The notes: generated by a model from the sequence alone, not told the origin. Shown: positions 42,171 to 50,445, numbered from the stretch's first letter. The stretch is 64,000 nucleotides of DNA from Sulfidibacterium sp964456625 (GCA_964456625.1 CAYWBO010000003.1:26370-90369), one strand, 5' to 3'. A program made the numbers and translations.

Positions 42171-42196
42171 CGAACAATATTGTTCGCTTATGAACA
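42171..42196. promoter_or_regulatory. Palindromic upstream site of repeat protein B
   Basis: CGAACAATATTGTTCG is a perfect 16-bp palindrome. It overlaps TGTTCGCTTATGAACA, 80 bp upstream of the -24 GG, as expected of an enhancer-binding activator site. Confidence 0.6.
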
Positions 42197-42272
42197 ATAA
42201 AAACATTTTGAACAGTACGGGAAAATGGAGCGTCCGATGATCGGTTTCTGATCCCTTAAGGTAGGATTTTCT

Positions 42273-43364
42273 CTACTTGATTCCTTTTAAGTAATGCGAA
42301 AGAAGCTGTTCGGAAGCTTCATAAGGCGATAATTTCTTTTCCAGGATCTGAATCCTGAAAGATTCCAGCAACTGATCAATTTCGGGATGATTGAAAAAAT
42401 GTTCGGTGATGCCGGTATGGAGGGTTTCGTCCAGAATTTGCAGCGCTTGCTGATGGCGGTTGTTTTCAAAGAAACCGTTCTTTTTGGTCAGATTGAGGAA
42501 GCACTCCATCCGGCTCCAGATGTCTTCCAGTCCTTCTTTCTGAAGGGCAGAGGCTTTCATGACCTCCGGTCGCCAGCCGTTGGGCAGCGGAGGAAACAGA
42601 TGCAATGCCTGTTTGTACTCCTGAACGGCCATTTCAGCTTTCTTTTGGTTGTCGCCGTCGGCTTTGTTGATCACAACCAGATCGGCCATCTCCATGATCC
42701 CCCGTTTGATGCCCTGAAGTTCGTCGCCACCGCCGGACAACATGAGCAGGAGGAAAAAATCCACCAGATGCGACACGGCGGTTTCCGACTGTCCGACTCC
42801 GACCGTTTCGATGAAGATCATGTCAAAACCGGCCGCTTCGCAAAGGATCATGCTTTCGCGGGTCTTCCGTGCCACACCGCCCAGCGTTCCGGCACTGGCT
42901 GACGGCCGGATAAAGGCATCGCGGTGATTCCCCAAGGCTTCCATGCGGGTTTTATCGCCCAGGATGCTTCCCTTGGTACGCAGGCTGCTGGGGTCGATGG
43001 CCAGCACGGCTACGCGTTTGCCTTTTTCGATCAGCAACAGACCAAAGGATTCGATGAACGTACTTTTGCCCACGCCCGGTACACCTGTAATACCCAGCCG
43101 GAAAGAATTTCCCGAATGGGGTAGACACATTTGTATCAGTTGCTGTGCGGCAGGCCTGTCTCCCGGAAGTGTGCTTTCGATCAGCGTAATGCCACGGCCC
43201 AGCGCTGTCGGATCGCTTTTGCGGATGCCCTCGAATAGTTTCTGTACATCGGGTTTTTCCCGCGTGTATTTTTTCTTTCCGGAACGGAATGCAGGATTCA
43301 CTGGATCGGGTTTTTCCACTCCCGGATTCACTTTGAGCGCTGACTTGTAAGGTTTGTCTGACAC
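42273..43364 (-). CDS. meaB: Methylmalonyl-CoA mutase-associated GTPase (MeaB/ArgK)
   Basis: The 363-residue G3E-family P-loop GTPase loads and protects the adenosylcobalamin cofactor of methylmalonyl-CoA mutase. Walker A is GVPGVGKS (94-101), then VLAIDPSSLRTKGSILGDKTRME, the ETVGVGQSE switch and the base-recognition VVINKADGDN. GTG 43364 is taken as the start: a TATTTTTG promoter box sits 24 nt upstream, while the next upstream ATG (43421) lies before the promoter. The mutase itself is not in the window, but the decarboxylase acting on its product is encoded 3.4 kb away. Confidence 0.92.
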   Translation of the reverse strand: MSDKPYKSALKVNPGVEKPDPVNPAFRSGKKKYTREKPDVQKLFEGIRKSDPTALGRGITLIESTLPGDRPAAQQLIQMCLPHSGNSFRLGITGVPGVGKSTFIESFGLLLIEKGKRVAVLAIDPSSLRTKGSILGDKTRMEALGNHRDAFIRPSASAGTLGGVARKTRESMILCEAAGFDMIFIETVGVGQSETAVSHLVDFFLLLMLSGGGDELQGIKRGIMEMADLVVINKADGDNQKKAEMAVQEYKQALHLFPPLPNGWRPEVMKASALQKEGLEDIWSRMECFLNLTKKNGFFENNRHQQALQILDETLHTGITEHFFNHPEIDQLLESFRIQILEKKLSPYEASEQLLSHYLKGIK

Positions 43365-43388
43365 GGTCGCTAGATTTATTCGTACAAA

Positions 43389-43396
43389 CAAAAATA
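43389..43396 (-). promoter_or_regulatory. -7 promoter box of meaB
   Basis: TATTTTTG on the minus strand, 24 nt before the GTG start at 43364; it decides that start. Confidence 0.65.
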
Positions 43397-43501
43397 AGGA
43401 AATTGAACAGAGGTGAGGCAAAAGGCATTTGTTTCTTTTAGTTTCGAGATAGAAGATGGGATCGGGCTATTTCTTCGAGTGAAGTTTTCTGCCTTATCCT
43501 A

Positions 43502-43531
43502 TTTGATAAAATCAAAAAAAACGTACTTTTG
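43502..43531 (+). promoter_or_regulatory. Promoter of tRNA-Lys
   Basis: TTTG at 43502-43505, an 18-nt spacer and TACTTTTG at 43524-43531, 57 nt before the tRNA. Confidence 0.7.
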
Positions 43532-43588
43532 CAAACCCGAAAAGAAAATGAATTTCTGATTCGGGTGGCTCTTTGCAAGAAATGTTTA

Positions 43589-43661
<73 letters not shown>

Positions 43662-43672
43662 CACTAAAACAC

Positions 43673-43714
43673 AACAGGCTACATCATTTTGTAATGGTGT
43701 AGCCTGTTTTATTT
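43673..43714 (+). terminator. Terminator of tRNA-Lys
   Basis: AACAGGCTACA ... TGTAGCCTGTT hairpin followed by TTATTT, 12 bp after the tRNA. Confidence 0.75.
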
Positions 43715-43862
43715 GTATAAAAATATCCCTGAAATCAGCGATTTCTCCTATCCTCTCTTTTGCAAATGCAGAAGGAGTATTATCACCATCAATTAATATG
43801 GATAGATTTATGTTTCGGGGTTTCTTTTGAGCAAAATAGATATGTGATTGATCGGTAGATGA

Positions 43863-44312
43863 TTAAATGATTTTTACATTGACAGCCTTTAAACCTTTTA
43901 ACCCTTTTTCGATTTCAAATTCGACTTTGCAACCGGTTCTTAACTCGCCATCACAATCATTGTTATGGACAAATATGGATTCATTGCTTTCCGAGTCCAT
44001 AATAAAACCAAAACCTTTCATATCATTATAATTTCTAAGGACGCCGGTCCTTATTTTGTTATTGATACGGAATTCTGACTTAGGGACTCCAATCTCAATA
44101 CTTTCAGCTTTAATTTCTTTCTTCTTCTTCGTTAAATCCGGAGGCGTTGACGTAATGAGCCCATCCTCATCAACCCAGGCTATCATATCATCAAGGTCAC
44201 CTTTTTTACCTTGTTCTTTCTTTTCAAGCCTACGCTTTTCTTTGTCTTTTCTTTTTTTCTCTTTTTTATTTCTTACTTCTTTTTTGCCGAAAGTTTCTTT
44301 GGATCTGCCCAT
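43863..44312 (-). CDS. Cold-shock-domain protein with charged N-terminal extension
   Basis: A 149-residue protein. The first ~50 residues are an almost pure Lys/Glu/Arg helix (KKEVRNKKEKKRKDKEKR is typical), followed by an acidic linker. The C-terminal ~65 residues form a divergent cold-shock domain with RNP1-like GFGFIMDS and RNP2-like SIFVHNND and the usual ending KAVNVKI. It probably binds RNA. It is the last gene of a four-gene operon with an RRM protein, a classical Csp and a nitronate monooxygenase-like enzyme; the gap to the previous gene is 15 bp. Confidence 0.8.
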   Translation of the reverse strand: MGRSKETFGKKEVRNKKEKKRKDKEKRRLEKKEQGKKGDLDDMIAWVDEDGLITSTPPDLTKKKKEIKAESIEIGVPKSEFRINNKIRTGVLRNYNDMKGFGFIMDSESNESIFVHNNDCDGELRTGCKVEFEIEKGLKGLKAVNVKII

Positions 44313-44327
44313 TCAATATATTTTTAG

Positions 44328-45395
44328 TTATAAACTGTTATAAAATTCTTTTTTCAGACGTTCAAATACTTCCTTAACAGTAGTAATTGATTTAATATTA
44401 TACCCTTTAGCCCCTGAAAATGCAAAACCTGCATCAAATTTACCATAATATGCCGATAATAAAGCATCTGCAATACAGTAATTGGTTGTTTTGGGATTAC
44501 AGGACTTGATACAACGATACTTACATTTCTCCGGCCGTTTTTCGCCACGCTCGGCGGCCAACAGAAAATCGTTTTCAATGGCTCGTCCTGGCATGCCCAC
44601 AGGGCTTTTTATGAGCCGTATCTTTTTTTGGACCGCATCAATGACAGCTTGTTTGAAATTATTGGAAGCATCACATTCCTGGGTGGGGATAAAACTGGTT
44701 CCCAGTTGAACACCAGAAACGCCGAGATTAAAAAGTTTATTTATTTGCCCCCCGGAAGTAACGCCTCCGCCCGCAATGACAGGTATTTCTTTATTGTATG
44801 TGGATTTTAGATCTTTGATAACTTTTAATACATCCTGTACAATAGTTTGAAGGTTGTATTTGTTTGTTTCCAGGTCGTTAAAACTAAATCCCAAATGTCC
44901 TCCGGCTTCCGGTCCCTCCACAACAAAGGCATCGGGTAAATAATTATAGTTCTGCAACCACTTTTTTGCAATGATAAGGGCAGCTCTCCCTGACGAAACA
45001 ATAGGAACGAGTTTAGTGACACTCCCGTTGGTTTTATATTTGGGTAAATCCAGCGGTAACCCTGCCCCGGAAAATATGATGTCAATTTTCTCTTTTATCG
45101 AAGTCTGTACTAAATCACTGAAATTAGAAAGTACCGACATGATATTGACGGCAAGTACTCCTGTTGTTAACTGACGGGCTTTGCGGATTTCCCCGATTAA
45201 ACCTTCAATGTTATTTTGTCTGTAAGATTTATCCGGAGTGCCGTGTATTAAGCCTGTGCCTACTGCAGCAATTGTGCCAATTCCACCTTCTTTTGCAACA
45301 GCAGAAGCAAGGCCTGACAAGGAAATCCCAATGCCCATCCCTCCTTGAATTATCGGAACAGGTATGGTTAAATCTCCGATTTGGAATGATTTCAA
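44328..45395 (-). CDS. Nitronate monooxygenase-like flavoprotein
   Basis: A 355-residue TIM-barrel FMN enzyme of the 2-nitropropane dioxygenase/FabK family. The N-terminal PVPIIQGGMGIGISLSGLA, the FVVEGPEAGGHLG-type segment (with the catalytic-region His), the phosphate-binding PVIAGGGVTSGGQI and GVQLGTSFIPTQECD are visible. The C-terminal part contains an unusual cysteine group (CKYRCIKSC, NYC) after a RPEKCKY stretch, seen in a subset of anaerobe homologues. The reaction may be nitronate oxidation or another FMN-dependent step. Placement inside a cold-shock RNA-binding operon is unexpected. Confidence 0.82.
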   Translation of the reverse strand: MKSFQIGDLTIPVPIIQGGMGIGISLSGLASAVAKEGGIGTIAAVGTGLIHGTPDKSYRQNNIEGLIGEIRKARQLTTGVLAVNIMSVLSNFSDLVQTSIKEKIDIIFSGAGLPLDLPKYKTNGSVTKLVPIVSSGRAALIIAKKWLQNYNYLPDAFVVEGPEAGGHLGFSFNDLETNKYNLQTIVQDVLKVIKDLKSTYNKEIPVIAGGGVTSGGQINKLFNLGVSGVQLGTSFIPTQECDASNNFKQAVIDAVQKKIRLIKSPVGMPGRAIENDFLLAAERGEKRPEKCKYRCIKSCNPKTTNYCIADALLSAYYGKFDAGFAFSGAKGYNIKSITTVKEVFERLKKEFYNSL

Positions 45396-45404
45396 ATTCG
45401 TACT

Positions 45405-45596
45405 CTATTTTACGTTAAAAGCAACTTCTCCTTTATCACCTTGTTTGGTCTCAAAAGTTACTTTTTGCCCTTCGGAAAGACCGAGATAAGGACTTATTAA
45501 TCCCGAGCGATGTACAAAAACATCCTTTTTCCCTTCTGCTTCAATAAAACCAAATCCTTTGATTTCATTAAACCATTTTACTTTTCCTTCACTCAT
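45405..45596 (-). CDS. Cold-shock protein (CspA family)
   Basis: A 63-residue single cold-shock domain with KVKWFNEIKGFGFIE (RNP1) and DVFVHRS (RNP2) and the ending VAFNVK. It binds single-stranded RNA/DNA and acts as an RNA chaperone after cold shock or during growth. It follows the RRM protein gene by 3 bp and precedes the nitronate monooxygenase-like gene by 9 bp, so it lies mid-operon with a long untranslated leader at the operon start. Confidence 0.93.
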   Translation of the reverse strand: MSEGKVKWFNEIKGFGFIEAEGKKDVFVHRSGLISPYLGLSEGQKVTFETKQGDKGEVAFNVK

Positions 45597-45599
45597 GAC

Positions 45600-45869
45600 T
45601 TAGTACCTTCCTCTGTTATCCGATTCGCGTTTTTCACGCGCTTCGTTTACGACCATTTCGCGGTTTTTTAATGTTGCACCATTCAATTCGCTTATGGCTT
45701 TTTTTGCTTCGGCAGGATCATTCATGGTAACAAAACCAAATCCTTTGCTCCGTCCGCTGTATTTATCAATGATGATTTTAGCTTCGTCTACGGAACCATA
45801 CTTTTCGAAAATGCCTTTTAATTCATTTTCATCAACCTTAAAATCAAGGTTGCCAACATAAATATTCAT
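45600..45869 (-). CDS. RRM-domain RNA-binding protein
   Basis: An 89-residue RNA-recognition-motif protein: RNP2 is IYVGNL at the N-terminus and RNP1 KGFGFVTM. A short Arg/Glu-rich tail (EAREKRESDNRGRY) follows. Such small RRM proteins are frequent in Bacteroidota and cyanobacteria and are often cold-induced. ATG 45869 starts directly at the domain; the longer reading frame to 45953 adds a non-homologous Leu/Ser-rich segment and is rejected. It is the first gene of the cold-shock operon; the promoter candidate lies 195 bp upstream. Confidence 0.9.
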   Translation of the reverse strand: MNIYVGNLDFKVDENELKGIFEKYGSVDEAKIIIDKYSGRSKGFGFVTMNDPAEAKKAISELNGATLKNREMVVNEAREKRESDNRGRY

Positions 45870-46072
45870 ATTATTTAAAATAATTAAGCTTGATAAATCT
45901 TCAAGCCAGATTAATACTGAGCAGCATTTTAGGGAGGGAAGCATGTGATACAACTTTTCCTTTTTCTAAGCGTACTGCATTTTGTTTTTGAAAAAGGACA
46001 AAAAAATGTATCAGTCTATACTAACAAAGAATAAAATGTACTATTTCAATATTCAATTTCGTGGCAAAGATA
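45870..46072 (-). promoter_or_regulatory. Long 5' leader and promoter of the cold-shock operon
   Basis: TATCTTTG (46065-46072, minus strand) is the nearest TAnnTTTG box and would give a leader of ~190 nt before ATG 45869. Long structured leaders are a known way of temperature control in csp mRNAs. The leader is AT-rich; no other open frame of note. From here to the mmdA promoter the region holds only the tRNA relic and a terminator. Confidence 0.45.
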
Positions 46073-46303
46073 CAAAAATATATACCGTATTTGACAGAAA
46101 ATGAACGAATTAATTGTTATTGCAGCTAAAAACAGTCACAAATTGTTATGGGTTAGGTTATTAAGCAAGAGATTATTCTTTCCTTTCAAAAATGTGCCTG
46201 GCTCACTTCTGATTTTTGTGAGAAAAGAATTGCGTTTCTGAAGCAAAACAAGGCAATCAGGCTTTTCCATGGTTTTAATGTCATAAAATTAGAAAATTCC
46301 TAA

Positions 46304-46377
46304 GGCCTCATAGTTCGAGGGATAGAAATAGGAGTTTCCTAAACTCTTGATCCAGGTTCGAGCCCTTCCGGGAGGCA
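46304..46377 (+). pseudogene. Chimeric tRNA relic (tRNA-Arg body, tRNA-Lys-like 3' end)
   Basis: The first ~58 bases nearly repeat the tRNA-Arg(CCT) at 50590, including the anticodon loop TTTCCTAAA. From the T loop onward it follows the tRNA-Lys sequence (GGTTCGAGCCCTTCCGGG). The T stem CCAGG/CCTTC has two mismatches, and the acceptor stem pairs only partly (GCCTC/GAGGC with a shifted register). It is unlikely to be functional. A strong terminator follows directly. Confidence 0.7.
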
Positions 46378-46380
46378 TTT

Positions 46381-46418
46381 AAAAAAAAGGGAACGAATTT
46401 CATTCGTTCCCTTTTTTG
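46381..46418. terminator. Strong hairpin terminator after the tRNA relic
   Basis: AAAAAAGGGAACGAAT ... ATTCGTTCCCTTTTTT palindrome with 8 A before and 6 T after; usable from both strands. Confidence 0.8.
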
Positions 46419-46663
46419 TTTCCATAACTCTTTAAAATCCGTCACATTTTGCACTATCCTTTTTCAGTATGTCCGTTTTAAACTGACAGAACGGGAGAAA
46501 TTTTTTCATCTTTTTTCGATTTTCTTAAAAAAGGGTTTAATTAATTGTGAAAAAATAAACAAATAAAATTCACCTCAATACCAATCAATCAGGTACTTAT
46601 AACTTCCCGAGAAATCATTATTTGAAAACTATCTAAATTAATTAAAATCAGTATTTTACACAA

Positions 46664-46693
46664 TTGTTATTTCGTTAAGAAAACGTACATTTG
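46664..46693 (+). promoter_or_regulatory. Promoter of the methylmalonyl-CoA decarboxylase operon
   Basis: TTG at 46664-46666, a 19-nt spacer and TACATTTG at 46686-46693, 45 nt before ATG 46739: a full -33/-7 match. Confidence 0.75.
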
Positions 46694-46738
46694 TGAACTT
46701 TTTAACAATAGAATTATATTGATTTACAAATCACGGTT

Positions 46739-48295
46739 ATGACGATTGAAGAAAACATCCAGGCGTTGCTCGAAAGGCGGGAAGAAGCCCGCAAAGGCGG
46801 CGGCGAGAAGCGGCTGGAACTGCAACACCAAAAGGGAAAGTTTACCGCCCGCGAACGCGTGCTCATGCTGCTGGACGAAGGCAGCTTTGAGGAATTCGAC
46901 ATGTTCGTCAGCCACCGCAGTACCGATTTCGGACTCGAGAAAGAACACTATCTCACCGACGGGGTCATCACCGGTCACGGTACCATCGAGGGCCGGGTGG
47001 TGTACGTCTTTTCACAGGATTTTAGCATTTTCGGCGGTTCGTTATCGGAATCCTATGCCAAAAAGATCTGCAAGATTATGGACCAGGCCATGAAAGTCGG
47101 TGCGCCGGTCATCGGGCTCAACGACAGTGGCGGAGCCCGCATCCAGGAAGGTGTGAAGAGCCTGGCCGGGTACGCCGATATTTTCCAGCGAAATATTCTG
47201 GCGTCAGGCCTCATTCCGCAGATCTCGGCCATCTTCGGCCCGTGTGCCGGGGGAGCCGTTTATTCGCCTGCGCTTACAGACTTTATCTTAATGAGCAAGA
47301 AAGACAGTTACATGTTCGTCACTGGCCCGAAAGTGGCCAAAACGGTCACGGGCGAAGACATTACCACCGATGGTCTGGGTGGGGCTGAGGTCCACGAAAG
47401 GAAATCGGGCGTGAACCACTTTGTGGTGGAGGACGAACAAGAGGGCATTATGCTGATCCGGAAACTGCTGTCCTTCCTGCCGCAAAATAACCTGGAGGAT
47501 CCGCCGGTAATGGAATGCAACGACCCCATCGACCGGAGGGAAGATGCTCTGAATGAGATCATCCCCGATGATGCCAGTGTGCCTTACGACGTAAAAGAGG
47601 TTATTTATATGATCGTTGACCACAACGAATTTCTGGAGGTCCAGGAAAATTATGCCAAAAACATTGTGGTGGGTTTTGCCCGTTTCAACGGAATGCCGGT
47701 GGGCATGGTCGCCAACCAGCCCAATTTTCTGGCCGGCGTACTGGACATCAATGCTTCGCGCAAGGCCGCCCGTTTTGTCCGGTTCTGCGACGCTTTTAAC
47801 ATTCCCATCGTGACGCTGGTGGACGTTCCCGGATTTTTGCCCGGCAGTGCCCAGGAATACGGCGGTATTATCATTCACGGGGCGAAATTGTTGTTTGCCT
47901 ATGGTGAAGCCACCGTTCCCAAGATCACCATCACGTTGCGCAAGTCTTACGGCGGTGCCCACGATGTGATGGGTTCCAAGCAGCTTCGTGCCGACATCAA
48001 CTACGCCTGGCCTTCGGCCGAGATCGCGGTTATGGGAGCATCCGGGGCTGTGGAGATCTTGGAAGGTAAGAAGATCAAGCATATGACGCCCGAAGAAAAG
48101 GAAGATTATCTGCTGATCAAGGAAAAAGAATACAAGGATAAGTTTGCCAATCCGTACGATGCGGCGCGTTATGGTTTTATCGATGATGTGATCGAACCCC
48201 GCAATACACGATTCCGCATCATCCGGGCACTTCAGACGCTGGCCACGAAAAAGGACACCAACCCGTTGAAAAAACACTCCAATCTTCCATTGTAA
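46739..48295 (+). CDS. mmdA: Methylmalonyl-CoA (or propionyl-CoA) carboxyltransferase alpha subunit
   Basis: The 518-residue acyl-CoA carboxyltransferase removes the carboxyl group of (S)-methylmalonyl-CoA and places it on the biotin of the carrier subunit. Crotonase-fold halves are seen at about 1-250 and 260-518, with GLNDSGGARIQEGVKSLAGYADIF, FGPCAGGAVYSPALTDF, VDVPGFLPGSAQEYGGIIIHGAKLLFAYGEATVP and AVMGASGAVEI. The three genes that follow supply gamma, biotin-carrier and Na+-pumping beta subunits, so a Na+-translocating decarboxylase is more likely than a propionyl-CoA carboxylase. The gene is richer in GC than its flanking intergenic DNA. Confidence 0.92.
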   Translation: MTIEENIQALLERREEARKGGGEKRLELQHQKGKFTARERVLMLLDEGSFEEFDMFVSHRSTDFGLEKEHYLTDGVITGHGTIEGRVVYVFSQDFSIFGGSLSESYAKKICKIMDQAMKVGAPVIGLNDSGGARIQEGVKSLAGYADIFQRNILASGLIPQISAIFGPCAGGAVYSPALTDFILMSKKDSYMFVTGPKVAKTVTGEDITTDGLGGAEVHERKSGVNHFVVEDEQEGIMLIRKLLSFLPQNNLEDPPVMECNDPIDRREDALNEIIPDDASVPYDVKEVIYMIVDHNEFLEVQENYAKNIVVGFARFNGMPVGMVANQPNFLAGVLDINASRKAARFVRFCDAFNIPIVTLVDVPGFLPGSAQEYGGIIIHGAKLLFAYGEATVPKITITLRKSYGGAHDVMGSKQLRADINYAWPSAEIAVMGASGAVEILEGKKIKHMTPEEKEDYLLIKEKEYKDKFANPYDAARYGFIDDVIEPRNTRFRIIRALQTLATKKDTNPLKKHSNLPL

Positions 48296-48307
48296 AAATT
48301 AAATGCC

Positions 48308-48661
48308 ATGATTTTATTGAACGAGGTCACCGATTTGGATCAGGGGATCGTTATATCCATCACAGGCTATGTCATCGTTTTCTTTGCCCTGCTTTTGCTG
48401 TATTATTCGTTTATGGGCGTTTCAAAACTCCTGCAGTATAACGTGAAGAAAAAGCTCATCAAACTGGGAAAAATGCCCCACATACGGGAAGACCAGAGTT
48501 TTGAGATCCCCGGGCAGGTCGTCGCAGCCATCGCAATGACAATTTATCTTTCCAGGGAGTTGCACGATGACGAAAGCAACTTACTCACCATTAAAAAAGC
48601 ATCCAAGACATATTCTCCCTGGAGCTCCAAGATCTACGGACTTCAGGATTTTAAACGATAA
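48308..48661 (+). CDS. Decarboxylase gamma subunit (OadG family)
   Basis: A 117-residue small subunit with one N-terminal transmembrane helix (about 16-37, IVISITGYVIVFFALLLLYYSFMGV) and a charged cytosolic tail. In OadG/MmdD-type subunits the helix contacts the beta subunit and the tail the carboxyltransferase, stabilising the complex. Sequence conservation in this family is low; assignment rests on topology, size and position 12 bp after mmdA and 5 bp before the biotin carrier gene. The tail resembles the Bacteroidota form that ends in PWSSKIYGL. Confidence 0.82.
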   Translation: MILLNEVTDLDQGIVISITGYVIVFFALLLLYYSFMGVSKLLQYNVKKKLIKLGKMPHIREDQSFEIPGQVVAAIAMTIYLSRELHDDESNLLTIKKASKTYSPWSSKIYGLQDFKR

Positions 48662-48666
48662 AAATT

Positions 48667-49077
48667 ATGAAGCGATTTAAGTTTACCATCAGAGGTAACG
48701 AATATGAGACCGAGATCATCAAACTGAAAGGTTTGAATGCGCTCATCGAAGTCAACGGAACCCGGTACGAGGTGGAGTTGCAAAAGCCGAAAGCACGTCC
48801 GGTAATTTCCATCAAAAAACCGGTGGCCACCGGACAAGGTCCGAAAGAAGAAAAGAACCCCCTCTATGCTGTGAAAGCGCCGTTGCCGGGCGTGGTGATG
48901 AATGTGTTTGTCAGGGAAGGCGACAAAGTCCAGAAAGACGACAAACTGCTGATCTATGAAGCCATGAAGATGGAAAATGTGATCAAATCCGACAAAGAAG
49001 GCATCATCAAATCAGTCAAGGTAAAGGCCTCCGATACGATCATTCAGGATCAGGTGTTGATTGAGATCGAGATGTAA
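48667..49077 (+). CDS. Biotin carboxyl carrier subunit
   Basis: A 136-residue carrier. The biotin-accepting lysine is Lys101 in YEAMKMENVI, inside a lipoyl/biotinyl domain (about 68-136) with APLPGVVMNVFVREGDKV. An N-terminal small beta-domain (1-40, FKFTIRGNEYETEIIKL) and an alkaline linker precede it. It carries CO2 from the carboxyltransferase MmdA to the membrane beta subunit. It is 5 bp after the gamma-subunit gene and 33 bp before the beta-subunit gene. Confidence 0.92.
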   Translation: MKRFKFTIRGNEYETEIIKLKGLNALIEVNGTRYEVELQKPKARPVISIKKPVATGQGPKEEKNPLYAVKAPLPGVVMNVFVREGDKVQKDDKLLIYEAMKMENVIKSDKEGIIKSVKVKASDTIIQDQVLIEIEM

Positions 49078-49110
49078 GATAAATTTTCATTAACGATTTA
49101 TTCTGAGCGC

Positions 49111-50445
49111 ATGAATCCATTCACAAAAAAAGCCCTCCTGGTTGCCGGGCTGCTGTTGTTTTTATTCACGGCCAACCAACTGTTGTCCAATAACATTCTG
49201 AATATCGGGTTGCTGAACAAAACGGTAGGACAGATCAGCGCCGGACAAGGCACTGATTTCGGGCATGAGATTATGAACGGCCTGAACCATTTTTATAGCT
49301 TTACAGGCATCAGGAATGCTAAATCCGGCAATATCATCATGATTTTTGTCGGGATATTTTTCATTTTTCTGGCCATCAAATACGAATACGAGCCATTGTT
49401 GCTGATCCCGATTGGGGCCGGAATTATTATCGGAAACATTCCCTTCTTCCATGATGGGTCCATCAATCTTCAAATTGGAATTTATCAGGATGGAAGTGTT
49501 TTGCGATATTTGTACATGGGCGTTTTGAAAGGGATCTTTCCACCCCTGATTTTCCTGGGGATCGGCGCCATGACGGATTTTTCTTCGCTGATCTCCAACC
49601 CGCGGCTGATCCTGTTGGGCGCGGCCGCACAGCTGGGAATTTTCGCCACTTTTATGGGCGCCATCTGGCTGGGATTCAGACTTCCCGAGGCTGCTTCCAT
49701 CGGGATTATCGGCGGTGCCGATGGGCCCACGGCGATTTTCCTTTCGTCGAAACTTGCCAATGGCGGACTGGTTCACGGAATCAAAACGCTCAATCTGATC
49801 GGCCCGATCGCTGTGGCGGCTTATTCATACATGGCTTTGGTGCCTGTCATCCAACCGCCAATCATGCGGCTTTTCACCACCCAAAAAGAACGGGTCATCC
49901 GCATGAAACCGCCCCGCGCCGTCAGCAAAAGGGAAAAGATCATCTTTCCCTTGGTGGCGCTCATCCTGACCACTTTTATTTCCCCCGGTGCATTGCCTTT
50001 GCTCGGCATGCTTTTCCTCGGGAACCTGCTGAAAGAAAGCGGTGTTACCAAACGACTGGCCAACACGGCCAGCAATGCGCTGATCGACAGTGTTACCATT
50101 ATTCTTGGGATGACGGTGGGCGCATCCACACAAGCCGATGTCTTTCTGACCAAACAATCTATTCTGATCTTTGTGCTGGGAGCGGCTTCCTTCATCGTTG
50201 CCACTGCCGGAGGTGTGATCTTTGCCAAAGTGATGAATTGGTTTTCTCCTGAAGGAAATAAGATCAATCCGCTGATCGGTGCAGCCGGCGTGTCGGCAGT
50301 CCCTGACAGTGCCCGCGTGGTCCAGATGGAGGGTTTGAAGTACGACGACACCAACCACTTGCTGATGCATGCCATGGCTCCCAACGTGGCCGGAGTGATT
50401 GGCTCTGCCGTTGTGGCAGGTATTCTGATGAGTTTTCTCCTGTAA
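49111..50445 (+). CDS. Na+-translocating decarboxylase beta subunit
   Basis: The 444-residue polytopic membrane protein decarboxylates carboxybiotin and pumps Na+ out. Family motifs are GGADGPTAIFLSSKLA (with the Na+-binding Asp), TLILGMTVGAS-type (IILGMTVGASTQADVFL) and the C-terminal GVSAVPDSARVVQ and NVAGVIGSAVVAG. The N-terminal ~90 residues, with two extra hydrophobic stretches and SFTGIRNAKSGNII, are longer than in OadB of enterobacteria, which is usual in Bacteroidota. It ends the operon; the intact tRNA-Arg lies 145 bp downstream. Confidence 0.93.
   Translation: MNPFTKKALLVAGLLLFLFTANQLLSNNILNIGLLNKTVGQISAGQGTDFGHEIMNGLNHFYSFTGIRNAKSGNIIMIFVGIFFIFLAIKYEYEPLLLIPIGAGIIIGNIPFFHDGSINLQIGIYQDGSVLRYLYMGVLKGIFPPLIFLGIGAMTDFSSLISNPRLILLGAAAQLGIFATFMGAIWLGFRLPEAASIGIIGGADGPTAIFLSSKLANGGLVHGIKTLNLIGPIAVAAYSYMALVPVIQPPIMRLFTTQKERVIRMKPPRAVSKREKIIFPLVALILTTFISPGALPLLGMLFLGNLLKESGVTKRLANTASNALIDSVTIILGMTVGASTQADVFLTKQSILIFVLGAASFIVATAGGVIFAKVMNWFSPEGNKINPLIGAAGVSAVPDSARVVQMEGLKYDDTNHLLMHAMAPNVAGVIGSAVVAGILMSFLL

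Noticed and set aside
42171..42196. LexA/DinR-type SOS box (CGAAC-N4-GTTCG)
   Set aside because: Half sites match but the spacing is 6, not 4, and a second overlapping palindrome shows a different arrangement; the genes behind it are not SOS genes.
46304..46377. Second functional tRNA-Arg(CCT)
   Set aside because: T stem has two mismatches out of five and the acceptor stem does not close properly; 3' part derives from another tRNA.
47288..48277. 329-residue open frame opposite mmdA
   Set aside because: Antisense shadow of a GC-richer gene; no recognisable domain, no promoter.
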